A stretch of 64,000 nt of DNA, from assembly GCA_030407315.1 (NCBI GenBank), contig JALQPE010002428.1, forward strand, positions 26,718 to 90,717, given 5' to 3'. The notes under the pieces are model-generated. The model was given only the letters and a program-made list of their open reading frames with translations. It ran no database searches and was not told where the DNA came from. The position numbers were made by a program, and so were the translations under genes. How positions within the stretch are numbered: position 1 is the first letter of the stretch; every line of letters starts with the position of its first letter. This stretch comes from Asparagopsis taxiformis. Lineage: Eukaryota; Rhodophyta; Florideophyceae; Bonnemaisoniales; Bonnemaisoniaceae. This document shows positions 51,401-60,929 of the stretch, piece after piece.

Positions 51401-52698
51401 TCGACGCAATCGTCCATGCGCGGAATCGGATACGCGTCCTTGACGGTGGCGGCGTTTAAGCGGCGGTAGTCGATGCAGAAGCGGGAAGTCCCGTCCTTCT
51501 TAGGCACGACTACGACCGGGCTCGCCCACTCCGATGTAGCAGGTTCGATCACTCCAGCGCGGAGCATCTTATCCACTTGCGTACGGATAATTTCGCGCGA
51601 CGCGTGTCCGGCGCGGTACGGCGGTTGGTTGACGGGGGTCGCCCCCGGAACCAGTTCGATGCGGTGTTCTGTCGCGTGGATGGCTCCAAGCGTGCCATTC
51701 CACATTTGCTCGTGCTTTCGCAGCATCTCGATAATTCGCACGTGTAGGTCGTCGTCTACTCGCTCATCGCGTAGCGTCGCGCGTAGGAGGTCTTCCCAGT
51801 GCGGCGTCGCGTTCGCAATTCCGTCGGCTTCGCGCAGGTCCGGCGGGTTCGTCGCGTTGCATGGCGTCGCATCGTCGGGCGGTCGGTCTTGTGGAGTCGG
51901 CGCCTCTTGCGCAACTTGTAGGCAACCTACGGGGTTGGGCACCGCGGCGCCCAGCGTCATGCCTTTGGGCAATACCTGGAGGCGGGTGCCGGCGTTGTGC
52001 ACGTGCACGCTGAAGGGCACGTTCCTTTTAACCAGCGTTTCACCGTTGGCTAGACGAAGCAACTTCTGCCCGTAGAGGTTAGTCGCGGGTATCGTGATGC
52101 AGCGTCCGTGAGCGCCCGTGGTGACTTCGATAGCCTGCGTCGCGTGCGGCGGAATCGACGTGCGGCGCGCAACGCGGATTGGTGCGAAATCTGTTGGTCG
52201 GGTAGTCTTGGGGGTCGGTGCGCGGCGCGGTTTCGTCTGCGTGCGTGGGAGCATCGGAACGTGGTCCCCATAGCGGTTTCGCAACGCGCGCTGCGGCCCA
52301 GTATAGATCATCCGAACCACGCGGTCGATGAAGTCTGCTCCCAGAATGCAAGGGACGGATAAGCGCGGCATCACCAGGAAAGTTTGAAGGTGCGCGCGGG
52401 CACCTAGAAGAACGCTAAGTCGCAACGACGCGTTCGGCGCGAGGCGTCGTCCATTCGCGTCGATAATCGCGCAGCGCAGCGTTGGCGGCGTAGCGTGGCG
52501 CTTCCAATCAGCGCCTAATACATTCTCGCGAATGAGACTCGGGCCCGCGCCGGTATCAAGCACAGCGGTCACCGCGGTGGCCGTGCGTAGATTATATCCG
52601 ACGCGTATCTCGAGTTTGTAGTTCGCGGTGGGGGTCTGAAACAGGACCACTGTTTCGGGTGGTAACGGAGGCGGTTTTTCGCGCGGCGGTTGCGTCAT
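48481..52698 (-). CDS. pol: Gypsy2 Pro-Pol: protease, reverse transcriptase, RNase H, integrase, chromodomain
   Basis: 1405 codons; the frame is open upstream of the ATG and overlaps the gag end in the -1 frame. Protease active site AVLDTGAGPSLI at about 47-53. Reverse transcriptase: FCIDYRRLNAAT and YLDD (about 505). RNase H: DTDASQGQIGCALL and TERECLAVVWA. Integrase: zinc domain HYAVTAGHPGARR ... CDACARNR (about 900-945), DILGPLPET, LLSDNGPQF, YHPQSNGQIERMNR. Chromodomain-like end with FRVRWKGYSPRDDTREP (about 1290-1345). It then continues for 60 basic residues. No internal stops, so the copy could be recent. Confidence 0.95.
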   Translation of the reverse strand: MTQPPREKPPPLPPETVVLFQTPTANYKLEIRVGYNLRTATAVTAVLDTGAGPSLIRENVLGADWKRHATPPTLRCAIIDANGRRLAPNASLRLSVLLGARAHLQTFLVMPRLSVPCILGADFIDRVVRMIYTGPQRALRNRYGDHVPMLPRTQTKPRRAPTPKTTRPTDFAPIRVARRTSIPPHATQAIEVTTGAHGRCITIPATNLYGQKLLRLANGETLVKRNVPFSVHVHNAGTRLQVLPKGMTLGAAVPNPVGCLQVAQEAPTPQDRPPDDATPCNATNPPDLREADGIANATPHWEDLLRATLRDERVDDDLHVRIIEMLRKHEQMWNGTLGAIHATEHRIELVPGATPVNQPPYRAGHASREIIRTQVDKMLRAGVIEPATSEWASPVVVVPKKDGTSRFCIDYRRLNAATVKDAYPIPRMDDCVDSLGNATVFTTLDCNSGYWQIPVAHADRDKTTFTSHVGTYRFRRMPFGLSNAPATFQRALDILLANVKWQHCLVYLDDVIIFSADVNAHVHHVDEILGILGRAGVSLKFAKTEFFKRSVDYLGHTISPGKLSVPTTKCDALRDATYPTTKTQLRSFLGTCNVYRRFVEKFAFIAAPLTQLLKKDQGDNLPAPTPEQTRAFESLRRAMLSPPILRLPRKGNPYVLDTDASQGQIGCALLQLDADEDTLHPVGYWSRTLNDAERNYSTTERECLAVVWAVLLLRAYLEGRKFTVRTDHNSLRWILNMTSAEGRLARWRLRLAEFEFDVEYKKGKRHVIADALSRMATRSGDETEIPDEIPCFDAANIVEPHADAYARTDTALLCDYAEYYPSLDCLLATRSCIEPPVSTDEWIREQATDEFCQNAKRDVETAPQSRFHLSPDGILMRTAPLDDATQIVVPEAIKGRILRANHYAVTAGHPGARRMYDAIRRVYYWPMMSVDVYTTVRQCDACARNRVTQYRHTNALKLFPATRPLKDVAIDILGPLPETPRQRRFVLVIADRYSKLCRLIALGRVSALAVAKAFCRDWVFVYGPPRTLLSDNGPQFRSKLFQETCALMGTRNIFTTTYHPQSNGQIERMNRTIVATLRHYVDEERRDWDEHLDALAYAYNRAIHRSTNTSPFELTLTRYPVSLGTEQVDTIRSTPFLRMEFLARLSDAYARAANALKKAQARYKRDFDRGVRAVNKEIKVGDQVYLDTRAGATTQAQRDEGARASKLDYPVSGPFPVMGCRGHTYEIVIDGVPELVSSDRIRVAPRIATPAPSPLDDEEDATATEAANDATQRSERDLEASRKVSPESGYGTREFMIDKLMAEGIDDAGEAVFRVRWKGYSPRDDTREPVGSLPAPIVARFRKDLKRTASSDTEPDRATSRDRRGTPPKKRTPEATSVTKPRRTPPSRSSSRLADKRTRHRPPRN

Positions 52699-52742
52699 CG
52701 CGCGTCGCGTATCCGTTGGATGGAGAGGAGTCGGCCCACCCG

Positions 52743-54713
52743 CTACGACTCCTCGTAGGCGTTTCCCGGGTCTTCTGCGAAGCGAACCGAGTGGGGCGTG
52801 AGCTGCTCGCCGTCGTGCGCGTCGTCTTCGCGCGTGCGTTCGCTTTCGCGCTCGCGTGCGTCATCGTCCGCGGAAACTTCGAAAACCTGAACGTTACGCT
52901 GCAGGTTCAGTTCTTCGGGCGTTAGGCGCGCGTGGCTATGCATCTCGCGAATCGCGGCCTGTTGCTCGGATGAGAGCAGCGGGCAGCTTACCATGGGGTG
53001 TCCGAACTTCCGGCATATCAGACAGCGGAACGCCGCTGTGCGAGACGTGTCGGCCGGTGCCGTCTGTCTCACGATAGGCGGTGGGTAAGTTGCGCGCGGT
53101 ATGTGCGCCGTGTACGGTCCCGAGCGTTCGCGTTCTCGGTCGTCGTTATGCGCAAAGCGTCGCGAGCGGTCGGCGGGCGATGCGTCGCGAGAGCGTGGCG
53201 TGCGATAATTCGACGAAGGTGTGCCAAGCGAGGTTGGACTTCGCATGGGGCTCGGGGTCGAGAACTTCCGTTCGCGCGGAGCGTGCGGCGTCGCGGCGGA
53301 GGTTGAGACGTTTGGCGATGAGAAGCCTGATGGCGGGGTATGCCCCACGGTCAGTGCTTGCATCGTTGGTGTCTCCTCCTCTTCCACGTAGAGCGCAGGC
53401 GTTCGTCGCAGTAGCGGTCGCGCGCTCGTCGTCGGCGTCATCGCTCGGTGTGTGTCCCCGTGGCTCTGCGCCATAGAGACTAGCTCTCGAAAGGTGTATC
53501 GACGCGGGTCGCGATACAGCGCGTCCCGTACGAGGTGTTGCGCATAGGGTCGTAGACCATCGACGAAAATAGAAACCAGCGTTCGCTCGCTAAACGCATC
53601 GCCGCAGCGCAGCGCGCGGCGTCGTAGTCTCGTAGCGAATTGTGTTTCGGTTTCCTTCGGGTCTTGCGTTTGTTGCGCCACGTCACGATACGCTTGCGCG
53701 ACGTCGCCTTCGCGCGCATAGGTTAGCAGGAGCCACTGGACGGCTTCCGCGTAGCACGTAATCGAATCGACGCCCGCACGCGCTCCTCGGAACGTTCGTC
53801 CCACGTACGTTTGGAACGTGTCGCGCGCCTCGTCGGCGAGGAAATACTTGAGAATCGGCAACGCTGCGCCTTCGGATACGCCGGTGTCGTCGCATGCGCT
53901 CTTGAAATACTTCAGGAACGATAGCACGGCGATTCCGTCAGCGCCCGTGAAATTCTCTCCCTGCATCGAATGGCGCACCATCTTCGCGGTGTTAGCCAAT
54001 TCGCTCGCAATTGCTCGGTTAAACGCGCGGTCCGTATTACGCAAGCGGTACGTGCGATACGAAAGCGCGCGCGTGAACAGCTCGTTCAACGGCTGGATCT
54101 CTACCAGCCCGGGATGCGCGGGTCCATTGTCACTATCCGAATGCGGGTGGTCGTCGAATGACAGGTCCTGGCGCGCCAGTTCCAGCCATCCTTCGGGTTC
54201 CGCGTCGCGCGCGTAGTTCGTAGGGGTCGCGCGCGCTGCGGTTCGCGTTCGGTTTTCGCGCGCAGCGACGTTCGCGCGTTCGGTGTTGTGCTCCTCGCGG
54301 GAGTCCATCGTAGTGACGATTAGGTTGTGGACTTGCACCCTCATCTGAGCCGTTAGTCCACGTGATTGGCCCTTGATAGCGCGGTCCACCGCGGCTCGTA
54401 CTTCAGCCTGGAGCATGCATTGGAACGTAGGGTCGTCCACTACTTGTCGAACCAAGCTCGGAAGCGTTGCGGACGGCGTAGCGTGCACGTCGGAAACGCG
54501 GAACTCGGCCTCGCGCTTCGTTGCGGCGCCGTCGTCGGACGTTTGCGCGTCGTCGTCGATACTCGCGAGCGCTTGCGTCGGTAACGGCGGCCACGGAGAA
54601 GCGGTAGGGTCAGGGATATGTGAAGCGACCAGCGCGTCGACTGCGTGCGTTTGCGACGCGACTGGCGGCGGTTCGGTCGGCGCGTTCGATCGCTCGGGCG
54701 CGGATGGATCCAT
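52743..54713 (-). CDS. gag: Gypsy2 Gag
   Basis: 656 codons from ATG 54713. A disordered acidic N-terminus is followed by the gag capsid-like domain (ELFTRALSYRTYRLRNTDRAFN ... ILKYFLADEARDTFQTYVGR ... ETQFATRLRRRALRC, IFVDGLRPYAQHLV). This arrangement is shared with Gypsy1 Gag at low identity. A CCHC knuckle (CLICRKFGHPMVSC) lies at about 560-575. The end (DPGNAYEES) includes the slippery heptamer that leads to pro-pol. Confidence 0.92.
   Translation of the reverse strand: MDPSAPERSNAPTEPPPVASQTHAVDALVASHIPDPTASPWPPLPTQALASIDDDAQTSDDGAATKREAEFRVSDVHATPSATLPSLVRQVVDDPTFQCMLQAEVRAAVDRAIKGQSRGLTAQMRVQVHNLIVTTMDSREEHNTERANVAARENRTRTAARATPTNYARDAEPEGWLELARQDLSFDDHPHSDSDNGPAHPGLVEIQPLNELFTRALSYRTYRLRNTDRAFNRAIASELANTAKMVRHSMQGENFTGADGIAVLSFLKYFKSACDDTGVSEGAALPILKYFLADEARDTFQTYVGRTFRGARAGVDSITCYAEAVQWLLLTYAREGDVAQAYRDVAQQTQDPKETETQFATRLRRRALRCGDAFSERTLVSIFVDGLRPYAQHLVRDALYRDPRRYTFRELVSMAQSHGDTHRAMTPTTSARPLLRRTPALYVEEEETPTMQALTVGHTPPSGFSSPNVSTSAATPHAPRERKFSTPSPMRSPTSLGTPSSNYRTPRSRDASPADRSRRFAHNDDRERERSGPYTAHIPRATYPPPIVRQTAPADTSRTAAFRCLICRKFGHPMVSCPLLSSEQQAAIREMHSHARLTPEELNLQRNVQVFEVSADDDARERESERTREDDAHDGEQLTPHSVRFAEDPGNAYEES
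52761..52767 (-). promoter_or_regulatory. -1 frameshift heptamer GGGAAAC at gag/pol
   Basis: Minus-strand codons CCG GGA AAC give G-GGA-AAC in the gag frame, 15 bases before the stop codon. The -1 frame is the pro-pol frame. Same heptamer and codon context as Gypsy1. Confidence 0.75.
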
Positions 54714-55268
54714 CGGCGCGGTTGCGTTCGATCGTCGCCTAGGGAAAAGGGAAAAAGGGATGATGGGGAAGGAGAAAGGGGAATTCGGCGCGCGTCAAAA
54801 TCTCGCGTCGGCGCGTCGAAAAATTGGCAAGTAAAAAGGGAAGCGCTTCCCGAAAATTGTCTGCGTATCGGGCGCGCGTAGTAAGGGTGAGGGGGACAAG
54901 TTCGCTCGCAGGAGGGCTTCTTCCTCGCTCAGAACGCGCCAAGACGGGTCTCGATCGTCCGCGAACCCAATATTTTCGGCACCGCCGAACCCGCGTTAGG
55001 GTTGCGAACTAGCGCGCGCACGCGCTGCGTCTTCGATCGCGTCGTTCCGCGCTGCGAATCGTCGTAGTAGAGGTAGGGTAGTTATACAAACCAGAGAGGC
55101 TATAGCACCGCTTCCGGGATAGCGATACGCGCGCACGCGTCAATCGCCCTCGCTGTCGCGCACGACGAACGGATAAAAGAAGAATTAGAGTAAGCGATAA
55201 GTTTGGCGTCCCGTGTTTTCCCCAAGCGGAGTTTCTGTGCTTCGCTGAGTTCGCACGTCGGTTCGCGC
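54714..55268 (-). other. Gypsy2 leader between primer site and gag
   Basis: 555-base untranslated leader, purine- and pyrimidine-patterned (GGGAAAAGGGAAAAAGG near 54740). Expected to contain packaging signals; none can be identified by eye. Confidence 0.5.
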
Positions 55269-55288
55269 AATTCTAGGTCGAGAGACCA
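55269..55288 (-). promoter_or_regulatory. Gypsy2 primer-binding site
   Basis: On the minus strand it reads TGGTCTCTCGACCTAGAATT, two bases after the LTR. It matches the Gypsy1 site except for a short internal change. Confidence 0.6.
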
Positions 55289-55290
55289 GT

Positions 55291-56091
55291 TGTAGGACCA
55301 GCCGGGGTGGCGATCGCTAGGAGAGTTCTAGAATTGCAGCCGTGTCAGGGCGAGGTGAACCGTAACGCGCTGGTTGAACTTGCGTTCGCGCGTCACTCGG
55401 TCGCGCTGGCGAACGGGTGGTACAACGGCGGAACGCGTAGGGAACGATCGCAACACGGGATTCGCGGGCCGGCGCAAGCCGTGATCTCAGGGTGAGATCA
55501 CCGAGTAAACTCGAGCACGACGCGATCCACACAGGGGTCGTAAATCCCTGGCCTAGTGGCGTGCGACGCAACGCGCGCTATCGCGGTGCGACGCGGTTCG
55601 ACGATCGGTTTATGCGCAGCGCGCACGCGAACGTCGGCGATCGTGAGCAACCCGCACGCAACGTTGTAACGCAATCGGTCCTCGCGACTCGCTAAACGCT
55701 TAACTCGTAGCTGCGAAGATGCTGGCTGTTTATTGGTAAGGTGCGAAGCTGAACGACCATTAATAGCTAACTACTAAAGGACAGGCTGTCCTACCGTGGC
55801 CGGCCGGCGGCCGCTCGCTCGCACGCGAAAAAGGGAAATATTTGGGAAAAAGACTTTCGTCATAAAAAACCCAAAAAGGGGAAATAAAGGGAAATTCGCA
55901 AAAGGCGCTACACGTGGCGCCAAGCTCGCAGGTTCGTTCGCGCGCACGCGCTCGCTCAGGCGCGCCGTGACACGTAATCGGTTCGCCACGCGTACGCTCG
56001 CTTGCTAACTAACTCAGCGCGGATGCACGCGGACTCAACTCGTCGATATCGCTCAACCCGCGTTCGCGTTAGCGGCATAAAGTGCACCACA
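55291..56091 (-). repeat. Gypsy2 5' LTR
   Basis: About 800 bp bounded by TG (minus strand, at 56091) and CA (at 55291). Boundaries come from the primer site on one side and the resumption of CACTA transposase sequence on the other. No second LTR is in the window for comparison. Confidence 0.7.
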
Positions 56092-56528
56092 CCATACATC
56101 GCAGGCCATCTCAGTAATGCCTTGAAATCACCACATGCTTCATCCCTAGCATTTCGGTCTATCGGGCCTCCAGTTGAAATGGAATCAGAACCTCGTCCGG
56201 TTGCTTCTTCCGATTCCATTAGCGTGTTCGATGCTACGTAGATTTCACTTCCAGCTTCATCGTTGCTGCTGTACACATCAATACCACCTTCTATTTTGTC
56301 ACCTATACGGATTGAGGACTCCAATACGTCATCTGTGGTACACTCACGTCGTAGCTCATTACCTCCCAGACTTTCTCTGTTGATGCAGGCTGCATCACTG
56401 CTGCGGATTTCTCCCTGCAGTTTCCCAGGAAGCTGTTTACTGGGACTGGCCACATTGAGTGAATCGAATCTCGCCTTTGTCCTACGACTTGTGGTTTTCT
56501 TTCGAATAGTAGTCCGTCTCGGAGCCAT
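56092..56528 (-). pseudogene. Transposase N-terminus of A2, truncated by Gypsy2 LTR
   Basis: About 145 codons almost identical to the start of the 16307-13770 transposase (APRRTTIRKKTTSRRTKAR ... ALLRWPAMYG). The apparent continuation to 55956 is translated LTR sequence. Useful as a second witness for the transposase start codon. Confidence 0.88.
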
Positions 56529-58408
56529 CCTGATTTTTTTGTTCTTTTCTTCTTCGCTCAGTTGTGTTGCAGAGAATATGACTCTAAACTTCTACGACAT
56601 GACTGCTATCTCAATACAGTATTACTTTTAACCGTTAAGGAACCTTTCCAGTCTTTCATTCGATCCAATGAACTGGTTCACCACAATGGTTAGTATGTAC
56701 CTCTAGCGCACATAATGCAATCGAACCCGTTTAGCTCACCACGTGATTCATCATGCATATTCCAACAACTTATTTCATCCACACTTTCCACCTCGCTTCT
56801 TCTTCCATACCATTGATTCCTATCAATAGATTCTACGTGAGTTTTATACATTTACTACGATCCACCTCTTCTACAAGTCTGAAAAATTCATTTCTACACT
56901 AACTTTTGCTGCTCATAAATAAACGGTTCCCGTGCAGGTCACTGCTTGAATTTCTTCCTATTGGCGTACTCGGCAGGAAAGGATTCGTAGGCTATTTAAA
57001 CGGTGATCATATAAATGTTCTACTCTAAGCACTAATTCTGAATCTGATTTTCTCATGCACGTAGTTCCTACACGTATACTCTACCATATTCTCGGCCCTA
57101 TTCAAAAGGTGAAAACACGATCTCTCGTTTAATCGTACTCGGTGTGATATCTTAAATTAGCACACCTTTATTTATTAAAATGCAGACTCACTGCTCGCTT
57201 GCAACATGAAAATTATAAAAAATTTTCGACACTGCTGTTTCCTAGCCGCCCACATCCACGTGGCCCGCTTTGACTGCCTGCCAAGTGTGCTCGGAGCATA
57301 CAATGACGTCATCGATATATACCATCCACATCATCACTGGAAGCGCGGACTCCTCGTCCAGGAAAGTGCGCCAATTTTCTTACTCTTCACCTCCCCCTTT
57401 CCTGTAGGCCCCATATGCTAGTGTTTTCCTATATTTCTGTAGTGATGACGTCATTCTAGACAATAAAAGGCGGTAGAAGATACGATCATATGCGCCTCTT
57501 CTGCCAGATCATGTGCTTCCAAGCATAATTCGCATCCTAGGCATCGTTTTACTGGGCCTCCCATCGCACCGCTCTGTTTCAAAATTATCCCTCTATTGTT
57601 CTCCTACACGTCTTTTCTGCCCGTAGAGTACTACTTAAACGACAGATTCTGGAAATCCCTCTATCCATCTCCATATCCGTCGGAAAACAAAGCAACAAAA
57701 ATTACGCTCTGGAAGCGGTATAGATGGTATGTCACCACATTTCACGCCACTAACCCAGTATTCTATTCGTTTTCTCATGTTTCCAGTCGGTGAGTGTTCC
57801 AGTTCTACTTTCATTTATCTTTCTCTCTTACCACTTCTCCACTACTTTTCTTTTCTGCCTGTGAGTACATATCTCAATTTGGGATGCAATGGTATTTGTT
57901 AAGGTACCTTAGTCTCCTAATCACCATCAATTTCCCTCTCCAATTCAACGTCACTAACTTGTTTCCTTTCTCTACATCATTTTTTCTTCTTCTCTTCATT
58001 TCCTAGCTTATTCATGCAGCTCAATCAGTTGATAGATTTGTAGACTTTTCTAGTACTTTTAGTTTTACTCGTCGGAATAGTGTTAGTTGTAGTAGCATTT
58101 TTAACATAGGGATTGTTTATTCTCAATGTAGCCTGCGCAAATAAACAAATCCAGAGTGAAGCTTCCCATATTGCACCCTCTTACATTTCTACCTATCCTA
58201 CCGCTTTTACCTCTCTCTAGCTCATAGTCACTACGAAATAAAAATTCCTAGCCGTACTATTCTGTCCATTCCCACGTATATACCGTCCATGCCCCATCCC
58301 CATAGCACTAGAACTGCCTCTCTCTACCCCAAAAAGATGCCCACGACAGCATGACGCTCCATCTCATCCACCACTCCCAGACACTGAATTTTACCATATC
58401 AGGACACT
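56529..58408. other. Upstream region of A2 transposase
   Basis: Homologous to 16308-18108. Bases 56690-57018 instead match 11543-11870 of A1 and replace a block of about 150 bases found there. Contains both conserved TGACGTCA sites (57304-57311, 57446-57453). No gene. Confidence 0.7.
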
Positions 58409-58883
58409 ACTTTTACTGTCTCCAGATGCTGCCCAGGGCAGCACGAAATACTGTCTACAGGTACTGCCCAGGGCAGCACAAAATACTGTCTACAGGTACT
58501 GCCCAGGACAGTGAAAATTACTGCCTCCAGGTGCTGCCTGCTGCAGGGGCCGCGCACTGTCCGCTCATCCTATCTGAAACAGTGCACCGTGTTGGTTTCA
58601 TCTGTTGTCCCAGGCAGCGTATTTCACTATCCGGCCATGTTGCCTTGGCCAATACAAAACACTATCCGCCAACACTGCCCAGTACAGTAAATTACATCAT
58701 ATCCAACTATTGAATAAATTATTAATTTTTACTGTCTCCATTCACTGCCTCAGACAGTACGGTGAGACAGTGTTTTTACTGTCTGCCAGACAGTGCAAAC
58801 CACAGTCTCCAAGTTTGGCATTAATTTTCATTTTCCGCATAGTGATTTTTACTGTCTGAGGCCCCCTTTTCAACACCGTAGTG
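58409..58883. repeat. Subterminal repeats and terminus of A2
   Basis: ACTGTCTCCAGG/GCTGCCCAGGGCAGC units as in A1 but fewer, then paired ACTGTC/GACAGT words, then the terminal GTAGTG (CACTAC inward). Confidence 0.85.
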
Positions 58884-59510
58884 CTGGAGACATCTTTCCA
58901 AGCCTAGAGCCGCTTCTCGTTACATCTATTTCACACGTTATATTCATGTTTTGTGGGAAACATGTTTTCAGAATGAACGGTAAAATAACTTTCCTCATAT
59001 ACGAGTCGCTAGGTGCTTGATCCGAAATTTCCCGCTTGAAATTATACATCTCACGCATACCTTCATAGTCCTTGCGTTTCATCCGTAGCGTTCCACTAAG
59101 CAATATTATTGCAGAGAATACTGGCCAGGTCAGCAGTTTATCCACAAGTCCGCGGTCATCTTCGCTGCCTCTTCTCCGTCGTGGTCACCACAGCTCTCGG
59201 CCGAGCTTTCCTCAGAGCCTATCGTTTCTTCTTCTCTGGTAACTTTTCCAGCCTCAAAAAATCCAATGTGCTCTTCTCCATTGCCACTAGAAATATTCTC
59301 GTCTTCATCAGAAGCTTTTCCGATGTTTTCGTCCGGTATATCGGCGTGAACCTCAGGTTCGAATGTTTCGTTCGAAACTAGCGGGGTTTCCCCATTTTCG
59401 TGCCTTGTCCCACTTTCGTATGGATTGACAATGATTAAAACCTTCTCCGGGTTCTTCGAGGTGTACCTTTCTTCCGAACAGCTGTTCGTTCATCTCTTCT
59501 CTTTGGATTC
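58884..59510 (-). pseudogene. A3 transposase, N-terminal part, frame-broken
   Basis: The segment 59145-58884 aligns with residues about 138-225 of the A1 transposase (LLTWPVFSAIILLSGTLRMKR ... YEGMREMYNFKRE ... APSDSYMRKVILPFI). Upstream, an acidic frame (ENGETPLVSNETFEPEVH and following) runs from about 59510 and passes into the transposase frame by a -1 step near 59160. The downstream part was removed by A2 insertion at 58883. No intact start codon is evident. Confidence 0.7.
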
Positions 59511-60929
59511 GAGAGAACCTTGCACAAATTGTGGATTAATGTCAACTAGTAGGCAACTAATAAGATGGTATCCGTCTCTTTTTAACCAGGCCACTGTAAT
59601 AGTTTATGGTACCTATATTTTCTTACCGTTACATCTTATCGAAAACTTCACACTGACTAGTGTCCTACCTAACTCAAGGAACAGGTGACTTGATTTCCCA
59701 TGTTGGGTTCTTCAGCGATCTTTAATGCCTCCAACGATTCCTGCTTCCTTTTCTGAATGAAATACACGAATCATTTACAATTTAGCTTCAGTACATGGTA
59801 TAATAGGCCTCAATAGTAATCTTGTTATGGTAATAAACTATATATAGATGAGAACACGGTTGCAATTCTCTTTCGGACTGTCTACTACTCTAATTTACAG
59901 CATTTATTCGATGTTTCTCCTTCAGTATGCAGTTAAACATCATTACCAAGACTGTTAGGTTGGTTTGACATTGCGTAGGGGCATGATTTCTATTTCTGCT
60001 AATTTATCACGTCCAGAAAATTTGACAGATCATCCGCTGCCAAATCATCTGCCACATCATCGTCTGCCAAATCATCTGCCTTCTGGTTACGACGAGGTCA
60101 TTATGAGTGGATGAGCTGTCTATTTAAGGCTGTTGATGCGCGACGTATAGGACCATTTCATCATCCGGGTATCATGAAGATGACAGGTAAGGCTGGTACA
60201 TTGTCGAGTAGGTATCTTTCCCCTCTCTCATTTCTTTCCACATGCTTTCCATGAAAGATAGTGCACTAACCATAAATATCGTTCTTCGCTGATCCTATTC
60301 TCGTCTATTGATTGGAAATGCTTCTGGCATAAGTATTGCTTGTAGGTTAGAATTTCGAAAGCTTGCGAGCTTGATGAAAGCTTGCAAGCTTTCGCCATTC
60401 CAACCTACAACCAATACCTTTGCACGCAAAAATAGTTCAATGATGGTAAGTTTGTTCATTCCATTCACACTCATGTTCTTCTCATCCTTTACAATACTTT
60501 CTATATCCGATTGCTAACCTGTTGCAAATCATCTGTAATGGTGTTTATTTCCCTCCTGTCTGAACATCACATGTAGTTTTGAAACAGCAAGGAACTCGAT
60601 TTGCTTGCACATTAGTCCTGGTTGTAGGGATAGTAAGATTTTAGATACGATAGTTCAATTTGATGAGTAGTCTAGTCTAATGATAGATCTATCATGCCTG
60701 AAGGATTGTTTCAGTTCGAACTGAAACAATCCTTCAGGCATCGTTGTCCTTGCTACACAAAAATTCTGACATCCTTTTAGATCACACTTGGTTATCCCTA
60801 TACATTTCTATGAAGACCACCGAGAGAGATACTCCATTCTGCCCGACATTTCGTATCCAGATGCCTGAACATGCGGCTGGAATGGCATTTCCACCTGATT
60901 CTATCGTCCTCAACATCAATTATAGGCAC
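59511..60929. other. Spacer of A3
   Basis: AT-rich, no supported gene. It holds a hairpin at about 60355-60395 (CGAAAGCTTGCGAGC/GCTTGCAAGCTTTCG) and a perfect palindrome at 60694-60741. Confidence 0.6.
60694..60741. repeat. 48-bp perfect palindrome in A3
   Basis: Two 24-base arms without spacer, starting ATGCCTGAAGGATTG and centred on TTCGAA. Same length as the palindrome in Gypsy2 but unrelated sequence. Confidence 0.95.

Larger units (their letters stand above)
44534..56091 (-). mobile_element. Gypsy2, chromodomain Ty3/gypsy retrotransposon, 3' end lost
   Basis: Minus-strand element with 5' LTR (56091-55291), primer site, gag, pro-pol with chromodomain, and an antisense (plus-strand) accessory gene. 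It is truncated within the accessory gene at 44534, where the Gypsy1 3' LTR begins, so its own 3' LTR is absent. On the right it interrupts the transposase gene of CACTA copy A2 at 56091/56092. Composition is rich in GCG words, distinct from the ACG-rich Gypsy1. Confidence 0.88.
56092..58883 (-). mobile_element. CACTA element A2, right end
   Basis: Collinear with A1 from about 15870 to 18623, then continues to the terminus at 58883. There the inward sequence on the minus strand begins CACTACGGTGTTGAAAAG. Left side cut by Gypsy2. It is inserted in the transposase gene of A3. Confidence 0.85.
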
